NCBI GenBank assembly: GCA_002914845.1
Contig: JXTC01000107.1
Coordinates: 62,001-126,000 of the forward strand
Length of the DNA: 64,000 nt
From: Trema orientale
Lineage: Eukaryota > Streptophyta > Magnoliopsida > Rosales > Cannabaceae
Reading direction: 5' to 3'
The notes below the pieces were generated by a model. It was not told the origin of the DNA. It was given only the letters and a program-made list of their open reading frames with translations, and searched no databases. A program made the position numbers and the translations under genes. Below, piece after piece: positions 12,476 to 23,029 of the stretch. Each line of letters opens with the position of its first letter. Positions within the stretch are counted from its first letter, which is position 1.

Positions 12476-12708
12476 ATTATATTTTAACTATTGAAAAATA
12501 ACTCAAATATCATTTTATTCGCACTTTCAGTCACACCAAAGTACCTTTTTCTTGTTTCATTCTAGTTCTAATCATCTTGCCAACATAGTATATGCCGAGG
12601 TGATGTATATGTTGAGATAGTCTGGTTTTTGACCTTTAATTATCTATGCTTATAACAAACACTATGCTTATTTTTTAATACCTACCAGAAATCAGTTGAT
12701 ATATTTAA

Positions 12709-13225
12709 GAGTTTATGGCACAAATTGTTTCTGACCTACTCAATTTGTGATAATTTGGTCCTCAAAGTTTCAATTGTGGTAATTAAGTTCCTAAATTTTT
12801 TTACTTGTAGCAATTTAGTCCTTGAATTGTCTAAATTATAACTTGCTGTTAAATTTATGGCAAAAATCATACATGAGGAGCACATTGTAGCATCTAAAAG
12901 AGTATTTAAAGAAAAATAAAATAAACAAAACGATTTCAAGAGAATAAAAGATGTATTTTGTGCATTTTTTAGGATTCTTGGAGTTGCAAATCAAGAGAAA
13001 AATTTTATGTGATTGTTCATTTTTATACAAGCTTTTTAAATACACTTTAAGATACCACCACGTGTATTCTTAATCAAAAATTTAATAACAAGTTGCAATT
13101 TAGACAATTAAGAAACTAAATTATTACAAATTATAAAGTTTAGGGGCTTAATTACTATAATAGAAACTTTGAGGACCAAATTGCCACATATTGGATACTT
13201 CGGAGACCATTTGTGCCATTAACCC
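12709..13225. mobile_element. Mutator-type miniature element, long terminal inverted repeats
   Basis: The left end (GAGTTTATGGCACAAAT) and the reversed right end (GGGTTAATGGCACAAAT) start inverted repeats of about 140 bases. These include AATTTGGTCCTCAAAGTTTC and AATTGTCTAAATT in both arms. The 9 bases outside the ends are TATATTTAA (12700-12708) and TGTATCTAA (13226-13234), seven of nine identical. Long inverted repeats with a 9-bp duplication mark the Mutator superfamily. The internal ~230 bases code for nothing. Confidence 0.8.
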
Positions 13226-13343
13226 TGTATCTAATGTAAAAACCAATTTATTTTGGATATAAAATTGGATCTATTATCTAGTGTGGCAGTTGATATAGAC
13301 AATATAAAATTGAAATATTAGGCTATTTACCAATTAAAAAGAA

Positions 13344-13698
13344 GGGATAATTGCAAAAAAATACTCTTATGTTTGGATATTCTGTAATTTAAATCCTGAA
13401 GTTTGAATTCTGCAAAATGATACCCTGAGATTATGAATTTCTAAAAATTAATACCCTGTGTTGATTTTTAACTGATAAAATACAATAATATTCTCAAAAT
13501 TAAGATGAATAATATGGATTAATCTAGTTTTAATGGAGGATATTATTACTTTTTCGTTCCTAAAATTGGTCAAAAAATCTGTCCAGGGTATTAATTTTTA
13601 GAAATTCTTAATCTCAGGGTATTATTTTGTAGAGTCCAAACTTCAAGATTTAAATTACAGAATACTCAAATTTTAGAGTATTTTTTTGCAGTTTTCCC
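13344..13698. mobile_element. Mutator-type miniature element with perfect 9-bp duplication
   Basis: Inverted repeats of about 130 bases run from GGGATAATTGCAAAAAAATAC at the left and, in reverse, from GGGAAAACTGCAAAAAAATAC at the right. Shared internal words include TATTCTGTAATTTAAATC and TACCCTGAGATTA. The flanks are TAAAAAGAA on both sides (13335-13343 and 13699-13707), a perfect 9-bp target-site duplication. The element is 355 bases and noncoding. A relative lies at 19048-19431. Confidence 0.88.
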
Positions 13699-13707
13699 TA
13701 AAAAGAA

Positions 13708-14791
13708 AGTGACAGTTAGTTATTTTCACATGTATAGAGAAAACATTTACTATAATTAATGAAAATGGATTGGAACCTAGTAAGTTAACCATGGCCCAAG
13801 CCAAATGACCAAAGAGGCTTAGGCGCTTAGTTGATCAAACAGGCTGAACCAACTGTGGTCTACCACTGCAACCACATGCAAATTTCCAACCACTAAATAA
13901 TTTCACCGAAAGTATCACTAGAAATAATATATGTACATTTCTTGATAACTTTTTGTTATAATTTTTATTCTTTTTATGTCTTTTTTCCTTTAAAATTTTC
14001 TCGTCAAAGTCCTTTTTCCTTTTTTCTTACGTGGGAAGAAAAGAGACGAGAAAAGAATAGCAAGAAAAATATACCAAAGAACAAAAGCATACCATTATAT
14101 CATCTCTCTTTAAACTTTTTTCTTAGGTGGTCATAAAGTTAAGAATGAGAAGGTAAAAGGAACCAAATCAATTCTGGATCTCCTACTAATTTACAATTAT
14201 GAATGGAAGCAAAAAGATACCAAAGTGGAGGCAATAACATCTTTGTTTATTTGAACCCTTTTTTTTCTTTTTATTCATAACATCTAAAAGTGGTTAAAAG
14301 CTCTTTGGTCTTTCTAAGCGAGTCTATTTTATGCATTTGACCTCTTCCACTAACAAATAGAAATGTTAGGTATTTGCATATCACAAAAAAAAAAAAAAAG
14401 GGACCAATATGTCAAACTGGAAAAACACTGGGACCATTGGTGCCATTTACCCAACAAAGAATTTGAAAATTTATTTCATTGATATAAATTGGGGGTACTT
14501 TCAAATTTCAAGAGTTTGTTTTACCAAATTACTATATGAATTTTAGCAGATGATTTTTTTTTTAATGTCATGTCATCCACACAAGAAAGGAAAATTGTTC
14601 CATTAATTAAGCTATGATTAAGCTCAATAATGATTGGAAGACTATAAAGTTGGTTGGGATTTGTTGGAGGGCATAACTTTGTCTGAATTATTAAAATAGA
14701 GAGTAACCAAGGCAAAGCCTAACTTCATTATGGGTCACCAAACTACTGCCCATTATTGCTTGAAGCAGACAATCACCAATGCTGCAATGCA
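13708..14791. other. Gene-free intergenic DNA
   Basis: AT-rich sequence with short reading frames only. A stretch near 14397-14450 ('ggaccaatatg', 'gggaccattggtgccatttaccc') resembles one arm of the long-inverted-repeat family at 12709-13225 and may be a fragment of it. Nothing else is recognised. Confidence 0.4.
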
Positions 14792-14923
14792 GTTGACATT
14801 AATAGGCACAAAATCAAGAATAGTGCATTAGTTGCAATATCCAAGTATATGATGTGAGTTGACATTAATAGGCACAAAATCAAGAATAGTGCATTAGTTG
14901 CAATATCCAAGTATATGATGTGA
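14792..14923. repeat. Perfect 66-bp tandem duplication
   Basis: The unit starting GTTGACATTAATAGGCACAA and ending TATATGATGTGA occurs at 14792-14857 and immediately again at 14858-14923 with no visible difference. It is noncoding. Perfect identity points to a recent event. Confidence 0.9.
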
Positions 14924-16002
14924 ACATGTAAATTCTTCAATGTTTTGACTACGTGTGATTATCGATTTTTATTATTTGTTTAATTTTTTTATACCAAATA
15001 ATGAGCTAATTACTAATTAGGTATGCCTGCACAAGAATTGTACTTGGCTAATTGATTAATAATACATCATATCACTACTACTAGAACCCTGATGCGGTGC
15101 GCTTTTTTTCTTTTTTCTTTTTTTTTTTTAAATAAAGAAGACTAATTCATGCGTACTTTTGAAAAACTTCAGCCTTTTTGCTTTAGACAATATGGTTATA
15201 AAAAGCAATATTAGTTTTACAATATTTTTCTTTATAAAAAAATGCTTTGAATCTAATGAAAGTGTTCCCTCCAAAGTGGATGGTCCAATGGAAAGTGGTC
15301 TTCCAATTCTTCACGTAAGCACCCAAAATAATTTCTTCCTATAGAGAACATAATTTTTCGAAAATTAATAATTTTTGGAAAATTGCCATAAAACATCCAT
15401 GTAATTTGTTTTAATTTTTTAAGAGTGCTAGTAGTACTCTTATTTATATTATAATGTCTCATTGTTTGACATGTAAATTCTAGTAAAATATTTCACATTT
15501 TAATGATATAACAATCAATATTAAAATCTAAATATCAAACAATTAAGCAGAAAAATGTGAAAGAAAATGAAATTGGCAATACTACGACGTGCTAGCATTT
15601 TTTTTTTTTTTTCACTTTTTGATGTAACCTTTGATACATGCAACTTTTTATGATAATTAGTGGAAAACATACAACCAATTTTTATTTATGACAGTTTTAA
15701 TGTTTTCAAAAACCACACAAGAGTTTTGTTAAAAAAATCACTAAACAAAAACTAAGTCTAGAACAATTTCCCTTTTTTTTTTTTTATATTTATTGTAGAT
15801 ACTACACATATTTTCATTTCAAATGTCTCATCTTACGTCTAACCAAACACCGAAATGTGAAAGGCACATAAGAATAAGATTAACCAAGAATCCAAACACT
15901 AACCAATTTCGATACAAACAAAGCCAAACATCCCAACAAATCTCAACAAACAAGAAAAAGAGGCATTAAATATTGGAAAAAGGCGAAAAATAACACATTT
16001 AT
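14924..16002. other. Upstream region of the acyl carrier protein gene
   Basis: AT-rich and noncoding as far as I can see, with several T runs. It holds the distal promoter of the ACP gene. No recognised element. Confidence 0.4.
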
Positions 16003-16010
16003 TATATAAA
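16003..16010 (+). promoter_or_regulatory. TATA box of the ACP gene
   Basis: TATATAAA lies 160 bases before the start codon and is followed by a strongly CT-rich leader (16015-16130), as is common for plant genes for plastid proteins. CT-rich leader tracts are known to support light- or growth-linked expression in some such genes; whether this one does is unknown. Confidence 0.65.
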
Positions 16011-16169
16011 CTGTCTCCTTCCTCTCTCCGAAAACACACACTCACACTCTTCGTGCTCTCCGTCTCTCTGACTCTCTCTCTTCTATTTCCTTCGTTTCTT
16101 CTCTGTTTCTCGCTCTTTCAAATCAGACCCTTCAATCCCAGATCTCCTTAGTCTCGATTCTTCAAGGCC

Positions 16170-18057
16170 ATGGCCTCTGTTACAGGAGCATCGGTTTCCA
16201 TGACCTCTCTTTCAAGCTCCTTCAAGCCTTGTCTTGTAATACTTTCTCAAACCTTTTCACCTTTTTATTTTACTCTATTGCATGTTTTGGTTTCTGGGTA
16301 TTCTTTGTTTTTCTGATTTGGGTTTTGTATTATGGGAGAGAGTGGATTGTAGTTTAGTCATATGTGCTTGTGATTCTCGAGATTTTGGTGTTGAAGACTT
16401 TGTTTTTAGCACTCAATTCTGTTCAAAATTGGATTTTTGTATAAGAATGTGTGGTGGTTAGCAAGTTTCTAGTTCTTTCTTATTTACTTAAGATTCATGT
16501 ATATATGTGTGTGCGTATCATTTATAATCATTGGTGGGGAATTATACGTTCTTTTTAGACCAAAAATGATTTCTTTAAATACCCAATACTGTGTTTTTGC
16601 TGCATGTTCTTTCTCCATAGTAAGTTTTATACCATTTTCAAGCTTGGACTAGATTTGCATGTTGGTTAATTGGACTCTTTGCATGATTGGTCTCGTTTTT
16701 TGTGTTGGAATATATTGATTATCAATTTCATTTCCTTTGTTTACGCATTCTATATTAGCCCACCAACAAAAAAAAAAAAAAAAAGGTGGATGTGTGGGGG
16801 GAGAACTTCAAGTTTAATTGTAGGTATCACAGAATTGGTCTGATTGTTTTCATACTTTTTTCTGGTTTGTTTGGTTTATCACTTTCTTTTTTGTTTTTTT
16901 GAATAAAAAGAATGGTAGATATCTTTTTGAGCAATATTTTGAAAAGATTTCCACCTTGCATATAAAAGTTATATCAAACAAGTCCTTAAGATGTGTCATT
17001 TTACAAAACTTTCAAGTTTTTCCTCCACGCCATTTTAACCAATGCTATACTTGAATGTGACCCTTGTATGATTTTCGGCGGTGTAGCATTTTGAACAAGT
17101 TAAAAATGTAGTAGCATAAGAGAAGTTGTTATTTTTTCTTTCTTTTTGTATAATATTCAAACCACATTATACTCTAATACTTTATTGTGCTTAAATTCTT
17201 AGTCACTTATTTTTTGTTGAATGTCTAAGCAGGCACTTTCCAGCAGGATCTCTAATGGGAACTCGATTTCGTTTTTGATTAACGGATCACGTTTTCCGTC
17301 TCTTAGGTTGCAGCCTATGCGCCTTCAAGTTTCCTGCAAAGTAAGTTTATCTGATAGAGCACAAGAAAATGGATTAGTAGTTTTAGTAAATATTGAACTA
17401 GAAGTAGTTGTAAGCATAATTTAACAAAATAAATTACTTCCTCTCAGGCCAAACCGGAGACTGTGGAAAAGGTCTGTGAAGTAGTAAAGAAGCAGCTGGC
17501 TCTTCCTGCAGATTCTACTATCAATGGTGAATCAAAGTTTTCTGCCCTCGGAGCTGATTCCCTTGACACGGTAAACTGATAGTTAACCAAGAATTATTCT
17601 GCCTCAGACCCTGAACTTCATCAAACTTTTTCAATTTCCCATGTTTATTTTCCCATCACCATTGCTGTTATGTCCATCCTCCAATTTTGCTTGTTTGCAT
17701 TGAAATTGCAAAGAATAAAAGTTCTCGAATAAGTTAATTGATTGACCTCGGAACCAAATCACTGATCTAATGCTTCACGCCATCAAGACCCCACTAAGCG
17801 TTATTTCTCATCTACAACTTTGACATAATTTAACCTAAATATAACTTAGTTTTTATATTTTTCTGTTGTGTTTATATACTTCATATAAACAGGTTGAGAT
17901 TGTGATGGGACTTGAGGAGACATTCGGTATCACTGTGGAAGAAGAAAATGCACAAACTATTGCCACTGTTCAAGATGCAGCTGATCTGATTGAAAGCCTC
18001 GTTGAGAACAAGGGTGCGAAAAAGGTTGACAACAAGGCTGAGAACAAGGCTGCTTAA
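16170..18057 (+). CDS. Plastid acyl carrier protein (ACP)
   Basis: The protein carries growing acyl chains on a 4'-phosphopantetheine arm during plastid (type II) fatty acid synthesis. Four exons fit in phase: 16170-16235, 17233-17340, 17448-17570 and 17893-18057, encoding 153 residues. Residues 1 to about 55 are rich in Ser and Arg with few acidic residues ([17 protein letters not shown]..., ending LQVSCK) and form a chloroplast transit peptide. The mature part begins around [13 protein letters not shown]. The carrier motif [12 protein letters not shown] has the modified serine at S96 and is split by the last intron. The acidic helices that bind synthase enzymes follow ([17 protein letters not shown]). 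The C-terminus has a Lys/Asn-rich tail ([12 protein letters not shown]). The large first intron inside the transit peptide and the four-exon layout match plant plastid ACP genes. The isoform number cannot be told. Confidence 0.96.
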
Positions 18058-18535
18058 AAAGTTGTTTGGGGAGAAAGCTATATAAATTTTCTTTGTTACC
18101 CTTTTCTCAGTAGTTTTTTTCTTTGGAAAGTTGAGGTTCTAAATGGAGCTACTATTAGTCTTAAATAACCTCATAAACTTCAGTGTTGTTTATGTTACAA
18201 GGTTTTCTAGCTTCTCGTATCTATTTTAAAGCTAAGGGATTACTTGGGAAAATTTTTAGAACTGGCAAATGCGCTTTCATATCAGATATTTAGATACTGG
18301 ATCTTGTTCTATTTTAGTCCTATTGCTTTCCTTGTCATCCTCATGTCACTCATATATTTAATACTAGTTTGATCATTGATTTTCTTTTGTTCCTTTTTTT
18401 ATTTAATTCTAACTTTCTAACCATTGATGCCTCGCGTTATTCATTAGAAGCATTTTTGGAATTTACTTGTTTAGTATGTTGCTTTCTTTCAGACATGTCA
18501 TATTGTCATTTTTAAAGTTCTTTAATATTTAAATA
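18058..18535. other. 3' flank of the ACP gene
   Basis: Probable 3' UTR just after the stop codon, followed by AT-rich noncoding DNA. No gene or recognised element. Confidence 0.4.
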
Positions 18536-19770
18536 TGTGATATGCTGTGTCGTTTTTAATAAACCATTGTCTCAGTTTGAACAAGAACAATCTCCTCTAT
18601 AATCAAGGACCAGAATATGACAACATTGTCTCAGTTTGAGCATTCTCCTTTTATATCAGTGACCAGAATTTGACTGTCTGAAGTTCGTGGACCAGGACTG
18701 ATCAAAAGCATAGTTCAAAGTGCCAAGTTTGGAACATTCTGAAAGTTAAGAGATCAAAATAAGATTTAAGTTAATTTTCAACCCAAAAAAAAAAAAGGTT
18801 AACCTTAGTTTTTATGTGTATAATGCTGTCCTTTCAATGTAATTATCCTCTTTCAGAATAATGTTGTCATTTTCTCAAATGTTGACGCTTTGAATTAATT
18901 GTCGCTTTTCCGAAAATTGTCCTTTTCAATTACGAAGATGTCGTTCTCAGTAGACAATGTCGCTTGTTGTAGTGTTGTCGTTTATGAAATTCATTGTCGT
19001 TTTTTTGGGTTGTTGGTTAATGGTTACAGATGTTCTCATTTTACAAACGGTGAACTGCAAAAAAATATACTCAAACTCTTAAAAATACTCTCAAGTTTGA
19101 GTGTTCTATAATTTAGATCCTGAAATTTAGACTCTACAAAATAATGTTTTGAGATTAAGAATTTTTGAAAATTAATACTTTAAATTGACATTTTGACCAA
19201 TTTTAGTAACGAAAAAATAATAATATCATTAACTAAAATTGAAGTAATTCTTATTATTCTTTTTAATTTTGAGGATATTATGGTATTTTACTAATTAAAG
19301 TTATTCAAAAATCCAACTTAGATATTAAATTTAAGAAATTACTAATCTTAGAATATTATTCTGCAATGTCCAAAATTCAGGTTTAAATTACAAAACGCAC
19401 AAATCTCAAGATATTGTTTTACCATTTACCCTTTTACAAATATTGTCGGCCTCAAAAAGTAGTCGTTTATTATAATTTGCCGATGTCTAATTCTGATGTC
19501 GTTGATATGAAAAATTGTCGTTTTTGGTATAAATGTCGTTTAACTAAGTGATGTCGTTTACCGAATGCTGCTGCATCGAACTTTCTAGGATACTATTGTT
19601 TGTTAGATTCGCAGTCGTTTCTTCAATTTTTGTGCTGTTATCGTTTCTGCGTGGATGCTGTTTAAGCATTACTGCACAACACTGTCGTTGGGTAAAATGT
19701 GTCTATCGTGTCGTTAGTCATAGACTCGTAGTGTCGTTTACCGTAGGTATTGTCGTTTTCACTAATCCCC
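18536..19770. mobile_element. GTCGTTT-rich tract, probable decayed CACTA transposon part
   Basis: Words TGTCGTTT, GTCGCTTT, GTCGTT and close variants recur at least fifteen times, mostly in this orientation, for example near 18550, 18900, 18940, 18958, 18978, 18997, 19466, 19499, 19518, 19534, 19552, 19612, 19683, 19732 and 19753. At about 18963-18974 the sequence reads CTTGTTGTAGTG, which on the other strand is CACTACAACAAG, the kind of terminus many plant CACTA elements have. The 19048-19431 miniature element interrupts the tract. There is no transposase. The assignment is an inference from word density and this one terminus-like string. Confidence 0.5.
19048..19431. mobile_element. Mutator-type miniature element with perfect 9-bp duplication
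   Basis: This is a relative of the element at 13344-13698. The left end runs CGGTGAACTGCAAAAAAATA and the right arm, in reverse, runs GGGTAAATGGTAAAACAATA. Shared internal words include TTTAGATCCTGAAATTT and GAGATTAAGAATTT. The flanks are TTTTACAAA on both sides (19039-19047 and 19432-19440). The arms have diverged more than those of the 13344 copy, so it may be older. It is noncoding. Confidence 0.85.
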
Positions 19771-21199
19771 ATTCCCCCATAAATCCTCACTGGCCGCCAG
19801 TCTGACTATCAATTATTTAAGTTACAGATACAACGTTTTTATAAGATTTAAACGACAAATGTTGAAAGGTTACAGAAGTTCGAACTTTCTTGGCGCTTTA
19901 TGATTCTTTTGCCTAAGATGTTTGGAGAGAGAGTTTACCAACTCATTTAGTAAGCCCTTCATGTTGAATATTTAAGTTAGGACAAGTATGTTGCAAAACC
20001 ATAGTCTCATTGGACATGTTCATCAAATCTGAGTCTCAAGTCTCCTTGCAACTCCTCTATTTGATGATGTGTGTGTATATCTAGATATACAAATATATAT
20101 ATATGTATAGGTTAAGCTATTGTATTGGTGGAATTATAATGCTTTTTGTATATAGCAATGAGGGAAAAAGAAAACCCACAATTTTTATTCGTACGGAAAA
20201 AAAAAAAAAAAAAAAAAAAACCCCCTTTTGTGATCATTTAAGATTCGAACATGATAACAGTTCATGTTTTCAAAATATTTGACATTAAAAGTATGTACAA
20301 AATTGATTCGGTTCTTGAAATATTAACATAAGTTTTTAGTATCTTAGTAAAAGATTTTTCTACACATTCGGAAACAATTTTTTTTTAAAGAAAAAAAAAA
20401 GGGAGAAGGTATAATGTCTTATCCACTGATCATAGCGCCTTTATATATAGTACAGAGGTTTTTGAATTAGCATTATTGCTTAAGGCATATGAATCCTTGA
20501 TGGGTCAGAGCTTGAGTAGAAGAACAGTTGTAATCCAATGTGAAAAAGTGACTAAATTTTGAGATCTGTTTAAACTAACTCGTATCTGCATCATTATTAT
20601 AAAAAAGCATCCGAGGGTTGGATTGTAGTAGAAAAGGTCATAAGGCTAGTGGGAAATATGGTGAAAGTGCTGGGTTGGTGGTTAAAGATGCTTGACAGTA
20701 GAAACAGACAAAACAGGTCACCTAAAAGATGATTAGATTAATTTCAAAAAAAGTTTTTGATTGGTATTGATTGCCCTTCATGTGACTAATCTTAACCGAA
20801 ATCATGGTCATTATTGGTGTGTGTCACATGCACTCTTGGGAATAATAATTTTCAGGTCATGTAGTCATGTAGATGTGCCTTATTAAAAACCATGTTCTAT
20901 CTCACGTGACATGGAATTTGAAGGAAGAGAAGATTAAAAGAGTCACAAGAAGAACAGCCCTATCCACTAAGAAATCTAATCTCTTTCAATGCATTCCAGT
21001 AACATTATGAAACTCTTTCAGTACAAAATTTTTATAGAATCGGAACAATATCCGGAAACCCATTTGGAGGGACTAATTACATACATTATACTCTAGCCAA
21101 AAGGATATAAGAGGGAGAGAAACTACACATATTATATAGACTATGGAGAACTGGAAAATGAACAAATATTAAGAAGTGAAGCTGCGTAGTGTAGATAAT
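19771..21199. other. Gene-free intergenic DNA
   Basis: AT-rich DNA with a poly-A run at about 20200-20220 and a short TATATA stretch near 20095. The right part is the probable 3' UTR of the minus-strand arabinogalactan gene. No other gene is seen. Confidence 0.4.
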
Positions 21200-21598
21200 T
21201 CACATCCTAAGTAGCTGCATAAATCCACATATGTATGCTGCTAAACCTGCAAAAGCAGCCAAGTTTGGAGACCAAGCTAGGCTAGCTGCGGCAGGAGAAA
21301 CCGGCATTGATCCAAACGGTGAAAGGGCAGGGCCGGCCGCAGCCAACTCATCTGGATTTGGAGGACTTGGATTGGAGGGAATGGTGGGAACAGAGGACAC
21401 AGTTGGAGTTGGCAAAACTCCACCGGGGGAAGGCAGAAGTGGGGTGATGTCCGGGGAGAGTTCTTGGAATGAAGGAGGTTGGTTTGTGAAGAATGCAGGG
21501 GAAGAAGGAAGAGTAGTAGAGGCTTGAGAAGAGAGAGAGAGCAATGGGGAGGCTGAGAAGGCCATGATTAGTACTAAATGGAACCAAAAAGAGGCCAT
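21200..21598 (-). CDS. GPI-anchored arabinogalactan-like protein (AGP25/26/27 type)
   Basis: This is a short secreted protein of about 132 residues in one exon. An N-terminal signal peptide (MASFWFHLVLIMAFSASPLL) is followed by a Ser/Pro/Thr-rich core. The core contains ELSPDITPLLPSPGG and PTIPSNPSPPNPDE, phrases typical of the AGP25/26/27 group, with many dipeptides (SP, TP, AP) that would be hydroxylated and glycosylated. A small-residue stretch (SPAAASLAW) and a hydrophobic C-terminus (LAAFAGLAAYICGFMQLL) fit a GPI-anchor signal. Two upstream in-frame ATGs exist (21617-21619 and 21614-21616). I chose the one that opens the best signal peptide. The likely location is the outer face of the plasma membrane; the exact function is unknown. 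Confidence 0.82.
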   Translation of the reverse strand: MASFWFHLVLIMAFSASPLLSLSSQASTTLPSSPAFFTNQPPSFQELSPDITPLLPSPGGVLPTPTVSSVPTIPSNPSPPNPDELAAAGPALSPFGSMPVSPAAASLAWSPNLAAFAGLAAYICGFMQLLRM

Positions 21599-21648
21599 TC
21601 TAATGATGAAGATCATCAATTATCAGGCTTTAGTGGAGAGTGAGTGCT

Positions 21649-21657
21649 GCATATATA
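21649..21657 (-). promoter_or_regulatory. Candidate TATA box of the arabinogalactan gene
   Basis: An alternating TATATAT stretch (ATATATATG on + near 21650) lies about 50-60 bases upstream of the chosen start codon on the minus strand. This implies a very short leader. Confidence 0.4.
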
Positions 21658-21699
21658 TGTGTTTTTGGCGCTTGAGAATTTTCCTAGAAAAGCTGAGAG

Positions 21700-23029
21700 G
21701 GATTGGGGTGTGTGTGTGTGTGGGGCTATATGGTGGAAGTTATGATTTGGGGCTTTTAAAAGGAATGACTAGAGGCTCTACGGTGGGGTCAGGTACCACG
21801 TGGCAAGTGGAAATTGGATAATGATGATAAGATACAGGTTGGCATGTTTGGAGGAAAGACAAAGATGGTAGAAACTTTTTTATATGATTTGTTAAGAGGG
21901 GATGTTTTCTTTTGGGCCCGTGGATCTTGGCGTCTTCTAATAACCCGGAATCAAAGGAACTCGATTGACTCAAGTATTAATAACTAGAATGTCAAAACCA
22001 CCCTTGACTATTTTAAATTAATCAAGCGTTAATTTGGAAATCATTGAAAAGTATGGAGGAAATTATGGATGGGTTCACAAGCGAAATAAGGAAAGTGTCG
22101 CTAATGCGCAATTATCTAGAGTCGTGTGATACTGTGATTCAATGCAACAATATAAACTCGCATCAATTTCCCTGGAGAGTTGACCTTGTACAATACGAAA
22201 AAGTTAAGAATAAGAAAAGATAGATTATTCCCTCAAAAAATGATTATCATTTGTTGTCGGTCTTCAGAATATCCAGCATAAAAACAGTTCATCAAATTGG
22301 TGAAACCAAGTTAAACGATTTGCTAAAGTGCTAGCCAACAAAGGAAGTCTTGATTATTGAATCATGGTCAGTGAAACTAGCTGGCCTAAATCATACATCT
22401 CAGACTAAAGTTAGCTGTGAACTCCAATCCCTTTGTTTCTTTTCCATTTTTATCTGACTTTAGATGGTAAGTAACAATGGGGGTAAATGAAATAAAAATA
22501 AACTAAAGAAAATTACAGTGTAACCGAAGAGAATGTCCCAAACTCGAAAACCATGTGCAAGACAGGATCAATAAGTTAAAATCTTGGGTAAATTAGGATG
22601 AATCCATCCAATTCTTAGGACTGAACAAGCGATTTGTTTCATGTTTATACTTTAAGTCACTCAATCAAGAAATGAATGAAGATTGGTACATGGCAGATAA
22701 GGGTAAAGGACTTTTATCGAAATTCTTAAAAGCAAGTTTTAACAACAGAGAAGCAGCAGCAGTCAACTTACATTAATATGGTTATACAAAGTATACAGGG
22801 ATTAAAAAAGACAGCCCAAGATGAGCTTAAGTAACTGCAACACAATGCCGAAGGAATTGGACTCATTGACCTCTCATGGAGTACTCAAGAAGCATGTCTT
22901 CCATTCATGCTCTTCTGAATATGTCCATTAATCTTAGTGCCTGCAAGTCCATGAAAAGGCATTATTAAGAGAGAACTTTCATGAATTTGAAGAGAGGATA
23001 AGGAAAGAGATTGTACGACCTCCGCAATT
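21700..23029. other. Intergenic DNA and RUNKEL 3' flank
   Basis: The left part is the upstream region of the arabinogalactan gene. It includes CACGTGG at 21797-21803 (ACGT core), a possible bZIP/bHLH site. The right part (about 22750-23029) is the probable 3' UTR of RUNKEL. No coding sequence is recognised. Confidence 0.4.

Noticed and set aside
21231-21527. 98-codon Gly/Ala-rich + frame
   Set aside because: It is the antisense of the arabinogalactan core; Pro codons read backwards give Gly.
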